Shown piece after piece: positions 27,469-36,446 of a stretch of 64,000 nucleotides of DNA. The DNA is taken from NCBI GenBank assembly GCA_947493745.1, contig CANLSM010000001.1, forward strand, positions 392,870-456,869, given 5' to 3'. Positions within the stretch are counted from its first letter, which is position 1, and each line of letters opens with the position of its first letter. The notes under the pieces were generated by a model that was given only the letters and a program-made list of their open reading frames with translations, ran no database searches and had not been told where the DNA came from. A program made the translations under genes and the position numbers. This DNA comes from an uncultured Paracoccaceae bacterium (GTDB lineage: Bacteria; Pseudomonadota; Alphaproteobacteria; Rhodobacterales; Rhodobacteraceae).

Positions 27469-27888
27469 CTAGGATTTTCGCTTGGGTTTCCGGCCAAGCC
27501 CGATTTTCTTCGCCAGTTCCTGCCGTTTGGCGGCGTAATTCGGGGCCACCATCGGGTAATCGGGCTTGAGGCCCCACTTGGCGCGATAGTCTTCCGGCGT
27601 CATGCCATAAGCGGTCATGAGATGCCGTTTGAGCATCTTCAGCTTCTTGCCGTCTTCCAGGCAGATTATGTGGTCATTTGTCAGTGACTTCTTGATCGGC
27701 ACGGCAGGTACGGGAATTTCTTCGACCACATCTTCTGGGCTAGCCAGATCGTTCAAAGTGCTGAAAACAGCCTGGATCAGATCCGGAACATCGCCCGGCG
27801 CCACGCCATTATTGGCGACATGCGACGACACGATTTCAGAGGTGAGTGCAAGTAATTCACCTTTGTCTATTTTCTGCTCTTCGGGCAT
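27469..27888 (-). CDS. Ros/MucR-family transcriptional regulator with depleted zinc site
   Basis: 139 residues. The N-terminal half is the oligomerisation region; the C-terminal half carries the MucR DNA-binding fold with the signature [29 protein letters not shown]. Against the Ros zinc finger (C-x2-C-x9-H-x4-H), the second Cys is Asp79 and the second His is Tyr94, leaving only C76 and H89. Some MucR relatives are known to fold with altered or no zinc, so function can persist. Such regulators control exopolysaccharide, motility and cell-cycle genes in alphaproteobacteria. Monocistronic by appearance. Confidence 0.92.
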   Translation of the reverse strand: MPEEQKIDKGELLALTSEIVSSHVANNGVAPGDVPDLIQAVFSTLNDLASPEDVVEEIPVPAVPIKKSLTNDHIICLEDGKKLKMLKRHLMTAYGMTPEDYRAKWGLKPDYPMVAPNYAAKRQELAKKIGLGRKPKRKS

Positions 27889-27981
27889 GCCAATTCTTTC
27901 TGTTGAAGCCAGACTTGAAGTTCAAAGATAACTGGTTACTAAGCAACGCGATTTAGTCCCGACGTACTAATCGCTGTTACA

Positions 27982-28980
27982 ATGAACGGGAAGTTATTTA
28001 CTTTCTTTATAGATTACAAGCCCGTATCGCAGATGTCACCAGCACCGCAGTGCGATGTGTTGAAAATCCATCGCGCGCTGCTAGAAGAGAGGCCGAGATG
28101 GCAACGGAGCGCACCCTTGGTTTTTGAAACGCTGACTGCACTGACGTCATCACGCGCAGTGACGCAAGGGTCAAGGAATCCCGTTGCAGTCCTGTTTGCC
28201 GAGGATGGTACGGAGGTGGAAAGCACCATCCGCCATAACCAGAAATTGGGCTTTCAGACCGTCATCGTCATTGATGCCATCGGCCAGCAGATTCCCGCCG
28301 ATCTGACCGAGACGATCCTGCATTTGCCGCTCGCCTTTCATGGTGCCGCCGAAGTGGCAGCGATTCTCAACCAGTTGATCCCCGCCTTGCGCGGGCGATG
28401 GGTCTATTTCGGGTTCAACGCGGAATATCTGTTTTTTGCAGGTCAGGAGAGCCGCAGCATTCAGGATGTCGTGACCTTCATGGAAGAGGAGCGGCGCTCT
28501 GCGGTTTTCGGCACAACTCTCGATCTCTATGCCAGTGATCTTGAGGCTGCTCCGAATGGCGTCGATCTGGAAAATACGTTTTTTGACCGGTCGGGCTACT
28601 ATTCCGAGCCGCGATTTGAAGGGCCGGTGCCGCTTGATCACCAGATCGAGGTTTATGGCGGGCTGAAATGGCGCTTTGAAGAGCATATCCCGTGGAAACA
28701 GCGTCGTCTGGACCGGGTGCCGCTTTTCAAGGCCGCGCCGGGCCTGACAATGAATGAGGACCTTGTTCTGTCAGAACCGGACATGAACACGGTCTCCTGC
28801 CCGTGGCATCACAATCTGACCGTGTCGGTCTGCAGTTTTCGCACGGCGAAGGGGCTGCTAAAGAACCCGCATTCGCGCGAGAAAATCGGAAGTCTGATGG
28901 CACCGCAATCCGCGCCCTTCGGCTGGACGTCTCAGCAACTGCTTGATGTGGGCTTCATGGAAGCCGGGCAATGGTTCTAG
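27982..28980 (+). CDS. Probable glycosyltransferase family 2-like protein
   Basis: 332 residues, soluble. I recognise it only loosely: the segment HNQKLGFQTVIVIDAIGQQ resembles the first strand and acidic region of GT2-like proteins, and EVYGGLKWRFEEHIPWKQRRLDRVPLFKA is reminiscent of the Glyco_tranf_2_4 group common in Rhodobacterales. A canonical DxD is not obvious. The start is uncertain: ATG 27982 or 28033, both lacking a clear ribosome site. Its stop overlaps that of the M3 peptidase tail to tail in a shared CTAG. Treat the function as tentative. Confidence 0.45.
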   Translation: MNGKLFTFFIDYKPVSQMSPAPQCDVLKIHRALLEERPRWQRSAPLVFETLTALTSSRAVTQGSRNPVAVLFAEDGTEVESTIRHNQKLGFQTVIVIDAIGQQIPADLTETILHLPLAFHGAAEVAAILNQLIPALRGRWVYFGFNAEYLFFAGQESRSIQDVVTFMEEERRSAVFGTTLDLYASDLEAAPNGVDLENTFFDRSGYYSEPRFEGPVPLDHQIEVYGGLKWRFEEHIPWKQRRLDRVPLFKAAPGLTMNEDLVLSEPDMNTVSCPWHHNLTVSVCSFRTAKGLLKNPHSREKIGSLMAPQSAPFGWTSQQLLDVGFMEAGQWF

Positions 28981-30998
28981 GCTGCATCCAGACCGCGTTG
29001 CTTCAGCAAGGCCTCGACGCCGGGCATCTTGCCTCGAAACGCCACGTAGAGCGCCGCCGGATCTTCGGACCCTCCGGCTGAATAGATGTTCTCGGCAAGA
29101 CGGGCTGCAATATCTTCGTCAAACACATCGCCCACCTCTTCAAAGGCCGCAAAGGCGTCGGCATCCATGACCTCGGACCACATGTAGGAATAATATCCGC
29201 TGGAATAGCCGTCGCCCGAGAAGACATGCTGAAAATGCGGTGTTGCGTGACGCATGGTGATCGCACCGGGCATGCCAAGTTCGGCAAGCAGTTCGGACTG
29301 GCGCGCCATGGGATCGGCCGGGGCCGGGCCACTGTGGAAATCCAGATCGACCAGGGCCGAGGAGGTGTACTCCACCGTCGCGAAGCCCTTATCGAAGTTT
29401 TCAGCCGCACGAAGTTTCTCGAACAGTGGTTTTGGCATCGGCTTTCCGGTCTCCGCATGCACCGCATATTCCGACAGGATCTCGGATGTGCTCAACCAGT
29501 GCTCATAGAGCTGGCTCGGAAGCTCCACGAAGTCCCGCGCAACGGATGTACCTGAGATCAGCTTGTAGGTGACATCCGACATCAGGTTGTGGAGCGCATG
29601 GCCGAACTCGTGAAACAGCGTTCGGGCATCGTCAAAGGTCAGAAGCGCGGGCTGGCCCGCAGGCGGTTTGGAGAAGTTGCAGACATTGATCGTGATCGGG
29701 CTGACCTCGCCTTCGAGTTTTGACTGCGCCCGGAAACTGGAACACCACGCGCCCGAGCGTTTCGACGACCGGTTGAAATAATCACCGATGAAAACGCCGA
29801 CATGTCGGTCGCCGTTCAGCACTTCCCACGCCCGCGCATCCGGGTGATGAAGCGGTACGTCCAGCGGCTTGAAGCTCAGGCCGAAGAGCCTGTTCGCGGT
29901 TGCGAACGAGGCCTCGATCATGTTGTCGAGTTGCAGATAGGGCTTCAGTTCCGCTTCATCGAGATCGTGCTCGCGTTTTTGCAGGATCGCCGCATAGTGC
30001 CGCCAGTCCCAGGGTGCGAGGGTATCGTTCACACCGTCGGCATGCATCAGTTCGGCCAGTCGCTCTGCGTCACGCTCGGCCTGCGCCTTGGCGGGCTTCC
30101 AGACGGTCATCAGCATCTCGCGCACCGCGTCAGGCGTCTTGGCCATCTCCTTTTCCAGCTTGAAGGCGGCGAAATGCGGATAACCGAGCAGTTTCGCGCG
30201 CTCCTCCCGCAGCCGCAGCGTTTCCGCCACGATCTCGCGATTGTCGGTCTCGCCTCTATTCTTGCCCCGCGAGACCCAGGCCTTGAAGGCCACTTCGCGC
30301 AGGTCGCGGCGCTTGGAGAATTGCAGGAACGGCACAATGAGAGAGCGTGACAAGGTGATGCAATAGCCCCCCTGCCCACGTTCCTCTGCCGCGGCGCGGG
30401 CGGAGGCGCGCACGAAATCGGGCAGGCCGTCAAGATCATCCTCGCCCAGGCTCATCGACCAGGCGCGCTCGTCCGCCAGTACGTTCTGGGCAAAGCCGGT
30501 TCCAAGTTCGGCCAGGCGGCTCATCACGGCCTTGAGGCGGTCCTTGTCCGCGTCATTCAGCTTCGCACCGGCCCGCACGAAATTCTGGTGGTAGAGTTCC
30601 AGAACGCGCAACTGCTCCGCCGTCAGCGACAGGGTGTCCCGCGCTTCAAACAGCGCATCGACCCGCTTGAACAGGTCTGCGTTCATCATGATTTCCGAAT
30701 GCAATTGCGACAGTTTCGGGCTGAGTTCTCGCTGGAGCGCTTCGATTGCATCATTCGAGTCCGTTCCGGCGAGATTGAAGAACACGTTCGCAACCCGGTC
30801 GAGAAGGGTATCGGATGTCTCCATCGCCTCAATGGTGTTGGCAAAACTGGGCGCTTCGGGATTTTGCGCGATTTCCATGACCCCGTCGCGCGCGTCTTTC
30901 AGTGCGACCTCGAAGGCAGGCGCGAAGTCCTCGTCACGAATATCCGAGAAGGGAGGGATGCCGAAAGGCGTGTTCCAGGGGCTCAATAGTGGGTTCAT
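28977..30998 (-). CDS. dcp: M3-family metallopeptidase, peptidyl-dipeptidase Dcp-like
   Basis: 673 residues from ATG 30998, preceded by GGGAGAGA. Starts with the typical NPLLSPWNTPFGIPPFSDI and contains the zinc motif HEFGHALH (LFHEFGHALHNLMSDVTY, about residue 466) with the downstream glutamate in the expected region. Thimet-type M3 peptidases cut short oligopeptides; the N-terminus and length favour Dcp, although oligopeptidase A (PrlC) is close. No signal peptide, so cytoplasmic. Confidence 0.88.
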   Translation of the reverse strand: MNPLLSPWNTPFGIPPFSDIRDEDFAPAFEVALKDARDGVMEIAQNPEAPSFANTIEAMETSDTLLDRVANVFFNLAGTDSNDAIEALQRELSPKLSQLHSEIMMNADLFKRVDALFEARDTLSLTAEQLRVLELYHQNFVRAGAKLNDADKDRLKAVMSRLAELGTGFAQNVLADERAWSMSLGEDDLDGLPDFVRASARAAAEERGQGGYCITLSRSLIVPFLQFSKRRDLREVAFKAWVSRGKNRGETDNREIVAETLRLREERAKLLGYPHFAAFKLEKEMAKTPDAVREMLMTVWKPAKAQAERDAERLAELMHADGVNDTLAPWDWRHYAAILQKREHDLDEAELKPYLQLDNMIEASFATANRLFGLSFKPLDVPLHHPDARAWEVLNGDRHVGVFIGDYFNRSSKRSGAWCSSFRAQSKLEGEVSPITINVCNFSKPPAGQPALLTFDDARTLFHEFGHALHNLMSDVTYKLISGTSVARDFVELPSQLYEHWLSTSEILSEYAVHAETGKPMPKPLFEKLRAAENFDKGFATVEYTSSALVDLDFHSGPAPADPMARQSELLAELGMPGAITMRHATPHFQHVFSGDGYSSGYYSYMWSEVMDADAFAAFEEVGDVFDEDIAARLAENIYSAGGSEDPAALYVAFRGKMPGVEALLKQRGLDAA

Positions 30999-31165
30999 CT
31001 GATCTCTCCCGTTTCCAGTTATCAAAGACATAGTCCTGCTCCGCGGCCGGTTCCAGCCATCTCAGGTCGGAAAAGGCGCGTGATCAGTCGGGCGGTCTCG
31101 CTTGCATCTCTGCCAGCTTGAGTAAGACTCGGGCCGAGCGTGGCAATTTAGGTCGGAGTGGTCGC

Positions 31166-33652
31166 ATGAAAACTCAATCCCGTGCTGTTGTTGTTGGGGG
31201 CGGTGCCGTTGGCGCCTCGATTGCCTATCATCTGGCCAAGGCGGGGTGGGAAACGGTTCTGCTGGAGCGGGACGAGCTGACATCCGGCTCCACCTGGCAT
31301 GCGGCCGGTCTGCTGCCGCTCTTCAACATGTCGTATGCGACCAGCCACATTCACGACTATTCGGTGAAATTCTACAAGACGCTCGAGGAAGAAACGGGGC
31401 TGAATGCGGGTTTCTCGGTCGTCGGCAATCTGCGCATGGCGCAATCGAAGGCGCGGATGGACGAATATCAGCTTTATGCCTCGACCGCCGAGACGGTAGG
31501 CATCCCGTACGAGTGGATGACACCCGCCCAGATCAAGGAACGCTGGCCGCTGGTGCGCACCGAGGATCTGGAAGGCGCGATCTTCCATCCCACCGACGGT
31601 TACATCAACCCGGCTGATGTCACTCAGGCGATGGCCAAGGGTGCCCGTCAGCGGGGTGTCGAGATCTATCGCAAGCTGCAGGTCGACAGCTATGACTGGA
31701 CCGGGTCGGAGTGGATCGTCTCGGGCCGCAAGATGGTCGAGAAAGGGGGCAACCTGGTCCCCTCGGACGAGACATTCGAGATCCGGGCCGAGCATGTGGT
31801 GACCGCGACCGGCAACCATGCGCAGCGCACCGCCCGCATGCTGGGAATCAAGATGCCCGCGATCCCGGTGGAGCATCAGTTCATCGTCACTGACGTGGAC
31901 GCCGAGCTTGCCGCCCATCGCAAGACCAACCCCGAACATCCCGTTCTGCGCGATGCTGATGCCAAATGGTATGTGCGCGAGGAACGCGGCGGCTGGATCC
32001 TCGGTCCTTACGAGCGTAATGCGCCTGCCCGGTTCGAACATGGCGTGCCTGACAGTTTCCGCGCCGATCTCTTCCCGCTCGATCTGGAGCGGATCGAGGA
32101 AGAATACATGTCGATGATTCACCGGATCCCGTCCTCGGAACATTCCGGTCTGAAGGACGATTTCAACGGTCCGATCTGCTACACACCCGACGGCAATCCG
32201 CTGGTCGGTCCGGCACCGGGCCTGCGCAACATGTGGCTGGCCGAGGGCTTTTCCTTTGGCATCACCGCGGCAGGCGGGACCGGGCACTACATGGCCCAGA
32301 TGATGACCGAAGGGGAGGCCGAGATTGACATGGCATCGCTCGACCCCAAGCGCTATGCCAGTTGGATGACAACCGAATATGCGGCGCGCAAGAACGAGGA
32401 ATGCTACGAGCACGTCTATATCCTTCACCACCCCGATGAAGAGCGGGAGGCCTGCCGTCCGCTGCGCACCGCGCCTTGCTATGACCGCATGAAATCCCGC
32501 GGCGCGCAGTTCGGTTGCGTCAACGGGTTCGAACGCCCGAACTACTTTGCGCCAGAAGGCTTCAGCGACCATGACAGCCGCTCTTTCCGGCGCGGCGGCT
32601 GGTGGCAGTATGCTGTCGAGGAGGCCAAGGCGATCCGTGAGGGTGTGGGCATGATCGATGCCTCCGCCTTCACCAAGCATATGGTCAAGGGGCCCGGCGC
32701 GACTGCCTTTCTGGACTGGTTCACGTGCAACAAGCTGCCCAAGGTGGGGCGGATCAACCTGACCTACGCGCTGACCGAAGCGGGCACGACCCGGACCGAA
32801 TACACAATCATGCGCAAGTCCGAGCACGAGTATTATCTCGTCTCGGCCGGAGCCTGGACCGACTATGACGCTGACTTCCTGCGCAAGGCGGCCGAGGATC
32901 GGCTGGACGCGTTCGGCTATGTCGAGATACAGGACGTCACGACTCAGATGGGCGTTTTTGCCATCGCCGGTCCCAGGACGCGCGAGGTGCTGAAAAAGCT
33001 GGTGATCGATGCGGAGCCTACAACGGCGCTATCCAACAAGCGGTTCCCCTGGCTGTCCGCCCGTCCGCTGGAACTGAAAATGTGCCCGACAATCTCGCTG
33101 CGTGTGGCCTATACGGGCGAACTGGGCTGGGAAATCCATCACCCCATCGAAATGCAGAACTACCTGTTCGACCAGATCATGGAGGCGGGCGAGCCGGAGG
33201 GTCTGAAATTGGTTGGCGCGCGGGCGCAGAACTGGCTCCGGCAGGAGAAATCCTACCGTGCCTTCGGGACCGAGCTTGGCCGCGACGCCACCCCGCAAGA
33301 AGCCGACCTGCCGCGTTTCATCGATCTGGAAAAGGACTTCCACGGCAAGGACGCGATGATGAAGACCGGCATCCGCTCAAAATGTGTGACGCTGCTGGTG
33401 GACGGACCGGATGACGCCGACCCGTGGGGGCGCGAGGCGCTCTATGATGGTCAGACCAAGGTCGGGCGTCTGACCTCGGGCGGCTATTCGGTGGCGTTCG
33501 GCAAGTCGATTGGCATGGGCTATGTCAGCCCTGACATTGCGACAGTTGGTCAGAAGCTGAAGGTTCGGATGCAAAACCAGCTCTGGGACGCGCAGATTGT
33601 CGAGGACAGTCCCTACGATCCGACCAACGCGAAGATCAGGGTCGACGGCTAG
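31166..33652 (+). CDS. FAD-dependent GcvT-family oxidoreductase (dimethylglycine/sarcosine dehydrogenase-like)
   Basis: 828 residues from ATG 31166, with GGAGTGG upstream. The N-terminal half is a DAO-type flavoprotein (VVVGGGAVGASIAYHLAKAGW at 7-27); the C-terminal half is a GcvT-like tetrahydrofolate-binding aminomethyltransferase domain ending in a GCV_T_C barrel (SIGMGYVSP near 788). This layout is that of dimethylglycine dehydrogenase, sarcosine dehydrogenase and related enzymes that oxidise N-methyl groups and hand formaldehyde units to folate. The exact substrate cannot be set from sequence. Stands alone; divergent from dcp. Confidence 0.85.
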   Translation: MKTQSRAVVVGGGAVGASIAYHLAKAGWETVLLERDELTSGSTWHAAGLLPLFNMSYATSHIHDYSVKFYKTLEEETGLNAGFSVVGNLRMAQSKARMDEYQLYASTAETVGIPYEWMTPAQIKERWPLVRTEDLEGAIFHPTDGYINPADVTQAMAKGARQRGVEIYRKLQVDSYDWTGSEWIVSGRKMVEKGGNLVPSDETFEIRAEHVVTATGNHAQRTARMLGIKMPAIPVEHQFIVTDVDAELAAHRKTNPEHPVLRDADAKWYVREERGGWILGPYERNAPARFEHGVPDSFRADLFPLDLERIEEEYMSMIHRIPSSEHSGLKDDFNGPICYTPDGNPLVGPAPGLRNMWLAEGFSFGITAAGGTGHYMAQMMTEGEAEIDMASLDPKRYASWMTTEYAARKNEECYEHVYILHHPDEEREACRPLRTAPCYDRMKSRGAQFGCVNGFERPNYFAPEGFSDHDSRSFRRGGWWQYAVEEAKAIREGVGMIDASAFTKHMVKGPGATAFLDWFTCNKLPKVGRINLTYALTEAGTTRTEYTIMRKSEHEYYLVSAGAWTDYDADFLRKAAEDRLDAFGYVEIQDVTTQMGVFAIAGPRTREVLKKLVIDAEPTTALSNKRFPWLSARPLELKMCPTISLRVAYTGELGWEIHHPIEMQNYLFDQIMEAGEPEGLKLVGARAQNWLRQEKSYRAFGTELGRDATPQEADLPRFIDLEKDFHGKDAMMKTGIRSKCVTLLVDGPDDADPWGREALYDGQTKVGRLTSGGYSVAFGKSIGMGYVSPDIATVGQKLKVRMQNQLWDAQIVEDSPYDPTNAKIRVDG

Positions 33653-33654
33653 CC

Positions 33655-34143
33655 TCAGTAGCTCTCGGCAAACTGTGCGAAATCGGCCAGAACGCCGCGC
33701 CATTTGTTGAACATGAACTCGATGCTCTCGCTGGTCGCGCCGCCTGCGACGAACCCGTTGATCTGCAGATCCATCTGTCCGTCGCGGCGGTACCAAGCCT
33801 TGCCGAAATGCTTGGTGCGGTTCCACTCATTCGCGGCCTCTGCGTCCATATCATAGCCGGTGAAGGTGGCGCGGAACTCGTAGTTGGTGCATTCGCTGTC
33901 GGGATTGGCGGTCGACGAGATATCGCCACCATCGCATTCGTAGAAATAGACCGCATACTGATATCCGTCGACACGACCGCGGAGCCGCGTGTCGCCGCCG
34001 CTCTCGGACATCTGCACCTTGCTTCTGAGTCCGCGCAAGGTCTCCATCATGGTCTCTGGCGAGATTGTCGTGAATGTCTCCGCGGGGGCGCTGCCTGCGC
34101 ATGCAATCAGGAGAAGGGGCAGTAGCAGACGCTTCGACGTCAT
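33655..34143 (-). CDS. Exported YbjN-domain protein, possible lipoprotein
   Basis: 162 residues from ATG 34143. The N-terminus (MTSKRLLLPLLLIACAGSAPA) contains a lipobox-like LIAC with Cys15, but could also be cleaved after APA by signal peptidase I. The rest matches the YbjN fold: ETMMETLRGLRSKVQ, a YAVYFYECDGG segment, FRATFTG and a final FMFNKWRGVLADFAQF. YbjN proteins resemble secretion chaperones in structure and have no fixed function. Convergent with the GcvT-family gene, only two bases between stops. Confidence 0.72.
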   Translation of the reverse strand: MTSKRLLLPLLLIACAGSAPAETFTTISPETMMETLRGLRSKVQMSESGGDTRLRGRVDGYQYAVYFYECDGGDISSTANPDSECTNYEFRATFTGYDMDAEAANEWNRTKHFGKAWYRRDGQMDLQINGFVAGGATSESIEFMFNKWRGVLADFAQFAESY

Positions 34144-34242
34144 ATTCTGAAACTCACCAGTCCGTGGCACCATCGACAGGACAATATGCCAATGTTCTGT
34201 TGCATGCCAACCCGCCGTTGCGCGATTCTTGCCGATCAGGAC

Positions 34243-34349
34243 GGAAACACAACGCTGCCAATTTTCACGGCAGCGCGACCGGTGTTGCAGGATCGGGCGG
34301 ATTGCTCTCGAAAACGCGAGTGATGCTATTTTGGAAACACAACGTTGCC
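34243..34349. repeat. Pair of 17-bp direct repeats 90 bp apart
   Basis: GGAAACACAACGCTGCC (34243-34259) recurs as GGAAACACAACGTTGCC (34333-34349) with one mismatch. The copies lie upstream of both divergent genes. The spacing and conservation suggest paired regulator sites or remnants of a mobile repeat. Confidence 0.6.
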
Positions 34350-34355
34350 GTGCAT

Positions 34356-34371
34356 TTTTGTTGCAACAAAA
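34356..34371. promoter_or_regulatory. Perfect 16-bp palindrome, operator candidate
   Basis: TTTTGTTGCAACAAAA is fully self-complementary with no spacer, as expected for a dimeric helix-turn-helix regulator site. It lies seven bases after the second 17-bp direct repeat and about 300 bases before the secreted-protein start. The regulator is unknown. Confidence 0.5.
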
Positions 34372-34671
34372 CCGGGTTGCAGTCGCGAAGCTGTGATGGA
34401 TGGTTTCAGAATGCCGTATGACGTGATGTCTGCAATATTCCACAAGCTGTTGTTTGCAAATGATTTTAATGCGCTGGTGATTGCTCCTGTTTTCGTCAAG
34501 GCTCGTAAATCAACACGGAGCGGTGAGTTTTTGCGAGCGCTCCTGTGAGTTGAAAACACTGTCTCCCGGCCCGAAATATCAGTCATCGCCAACGACCAAG
34601 GCGAGCAAATCGAAATGCTCCGGACGCAGCCCCATAAGACGTCAGACGAGCGACTACAAAGGAAGATCAAA

Positions 34672-35130
34672 ATGAAACGCACAACTCTTACACTCGCTGC
34701 TGTCGCACTTTCCGCAACTGCGCTCGTCTCGCCCGCTCTGGCCGGCCCTTCGCAGCTTGAACTGCAGGTCGGCATCGACGCTGCGGACTATGGCAAGTTC
34801 TCGAACGCCCAGTTGGCTCAGGTGAAGTCGATCGTTGAAAGCGATCTCGGCACAGTCGACATGTCCAACCGGATCGATGCGATCCTGAACCCGTCCGCCA
34901 ATGGTGTCGCTGCAACACGCGGTGCATCCGGTCTGACGCTCGCCCAGGAAGCCCAGATCCACAGCTTCCAGAGCATCGACAATCAGGTCGAGCGTGAAGC
35001 CCGCATCGCTGCTGTGGTGAACGGCCCGTCCTCGACCACCGATACCATTGCTGTCGCGCAGCTTCTCGACTTCGACAGCATCGACAACAAGGTCGAGCGT
35101 GAAGCACGTATCGAAGCTGTCCTGAACTAG
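34672..35130 (+). CDS. Small secreted protein built of three ~26-residue repeats
   Basis: 152 residues from ATG 34672, preceded by GGAAG. A clear Sec signal peptide (1-24, cleavage after SPALA) is followed by three imperfect repeats: residues 47-73, 92-117 and 128-152. Each reads roughly (Q/A)-x-hydrophobic cluster, S(I/V), (D/E), then (E/N)-x-x-x-R-I-x-A-(V/I)-(V/L)-N. Repeats two and three share SIDN-(Q/K)-VEREARI. The repeats look helical and acidic-basic patterned, without Cys or metal motifs. I do not recognise the family. A strong terminator follows. Periplasmic or extracellular by its signal peptide. Confidence 0.85.
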   Translation: MKRTTLTLAAVALSATALVSPALAGPSQLELQVGIDAADYGKFSNAQLAQVKSIVESDLGTVDMSNRIDAILNPSANGVAATRGASGLTLAQEAQIHSFQSIDNQVEREARIAAVVNGPSSTTDTIAVAQLLDFDSIDNKVEREARIEAVLN

Positions 35131-35219
35131 GCTGGCGAAAGTTCTGCGGGCCACTGGCGTCACCCGGATACGTTCCTCCCTGTCGGATGCGGTACGCGTC
35201 GGGGGCTCGCATAAGAAAG

Positions 35220-35247
35220 AAAGGCAGCGGTCAGCGCTGCCTTTTTT
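35220..35247. terminator. Strong bidirectional intrinsic terminator
   Basis: AAAGGCAGCG and CGCTGCCTTT form a perfect 10-bp stem around a 5-base loop. On the + strand a T-run follows, ending the secreted-protein gene; on the - strand the stem is likewise followed by a T-rich stretch, ending the leftward endonuclease/dehydratase operon. Confidence 0.88.
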
Positions 35248-35258
35248 CGCTTTGAGGC

Positions 35259-36446
35259 CTATTCTGCAAACAGTTTCATATGCGCCATCAACTGCCCATG
35301 ATCGGAGGCAAGCTTGTTGTACGGAGCCTCGGGATGCGATCCGTCGGTCAGGTGATCATTCAGGACGCTTAGATAGTCCATCGTGCCGATTGCGTTCTCA
35401 CCCGGTCCGAAATGCCAGGACATGAGGATCTGGTCGATGCTCTCATAGACACCGCCAAAGGCGCTTGAATAGACCACATCGCGCAGGCTCTTTTGTACAA
35501 AGAGCTTCTCGGCCGAATAGAGCCGTACAAGCTCTATCGCGCCCCTGATCAGGATATCTTCCTCGTCGGAATATCTGTCGCGCGCATCTTTCGCATCATG
35601 GCGGCGTAGCCAGGCATAGTTCCTGAAGGGGCGTTCGCCTGCAATGATGGCAGAGCTGACGGCGTTCTCGGCATCGTTGAAGTCGCCGACAACGAAGGTC
35701 GGGTAACCGGCCTTGATCTCATCCACGACAAGTTGCCGCATCACGACTGCCTCGCCCATCCGGCGCAGGGCTGCGCGGGCTTCGCCGATGGCGCGCCCCA
35801 CGGGATCGTAGTTCAGCAGATCGGCCTCCGGGGCGAAGGTGCCCTCCTTGCGCGGGTACTCGCCCAGCTTTGATTTCAGATGACAGTTGAAGACTGTGAT
35901 GACCTGTCCGCCAACGGGAATCCGCGCTTTCAGGATCGGGCGCGACAATCGGTCGAGCCGGAAGCTTCCTGCCTCGCCGCCGCCGAGCGCGGGAAGCCCG
36001 ATTTCCAGCGGTCGGGCGAGGTCCTGAATAACCATCGGTGTGCCTTCAAATCCGAAGCGTGACAGGATCGCCAGGCCGGGGCGGCGGCTTCCCGGTTCCC
36101 CGTCAAAACTGTTGGGCGCCCAGAACAGGCTGCCCGGCCCATATGCGCGATATTGCAGCTTTCGAAAGATCGCCTTGCGGGCGTAGCGCTTGGTCTGGTC
36201 CGGGATCACGGCGGCGTTCAACTCCGCTCCGCGGGCGTCTGCCTCGGCCACGACGGCGGCCAGCGCCTCCTGCTCGAAGATCTCCTGAAACCCGATGATA
36301 TCCGCATTCAAGGTCAGTACCTGATCTGCGAGCCAGTCCACCTTCCAGGCATATTCCTCAGGCGTGTACTGCTCGAACCGGTAGTATTCCTTCTCCGGCC
36401 CGATCAGATTCTTGACGTTGAATGTGGCAAGGGTGAAATCGGTCAT
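35259..36446 (-). CDS. Endonuclease/exonuclease/phosphatase-family protein
   Basis: 395 residues from ATG 36446, which overlaps the preceding stop as ATGA. The EEP-superfamily pattern is complete: LATFNVKNLIG at the N-terminus, DIIGFQEIFE (metal-binding Glu), FNCHLKSK, VVGDFNDAEN (catalytic Asp/Asn) and SDHGQLMAHM at the C-terminus. No signal peptide, so probably cytoplasmic. The substrate, nucleic acid or phosphoester, cannot be told. Last gene of a coupled run HAD, hydrolase, dehydratase, EEP. Confidence 0.85.
   Translation of the reverse strand: MTDFTLATFNVKNLIGPEKEYYRFEQYTPEEYAWKVDWLADQVLTLNADIIGFQEIFEQEALAAVVAEADARGAELNAAVIPDQTKRYARKAIFRKLQYRAYGPGSLFWAPNSFDGEPGSRRPGLAILSRFGFEGTPMVIQDLARPLEIGLPALGGGEAGSFRLDRLSRPILKARIPVGGQVITVFNCHLKSKLGEYPRKEGTFAPEADLLNYDPVGRAIGEARAALRRMGEAVVMRQLVVDEIKAGYPTFVVGDFNDAENAVSSAIIAGERPFRNYAWLRRHDAKDARDRYSDEEDILIRGAIELVRLYSAEKLFVQKSLRDVVYSSAFGGVYESIDQILMSWHFGPGENAIGTMDYLSVLNDHLTDGSHPEAPYNKLASDHGQLMAHMKLFAE

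Larger units (their letters stand above)
34144..34671. other. Gene-free region upstream of the three-repeat secreted protein
   Basis: 528 bases between divergent genes with no credible coding sequence. It contains a 17-bp near-perfect direct repeat (34243-34259 and 34333-34349), a 7-bp-stem hairpin overlapping the first copy (CGCTGCC/GGCAGCG, about 34253-34275), and a perfect 16-bp palindrome at 34356-34371. The right part is more AT-rich than its surroundings and probably carries the promoter of the secreted-protein gene. Confidence 0.6.

Noticed and set aside
31148..32827. 559-codon open frame on the - strand opposite the GcvT-family gene
   Set aside because: Antisense shadow with low-complexity composition and no domain.
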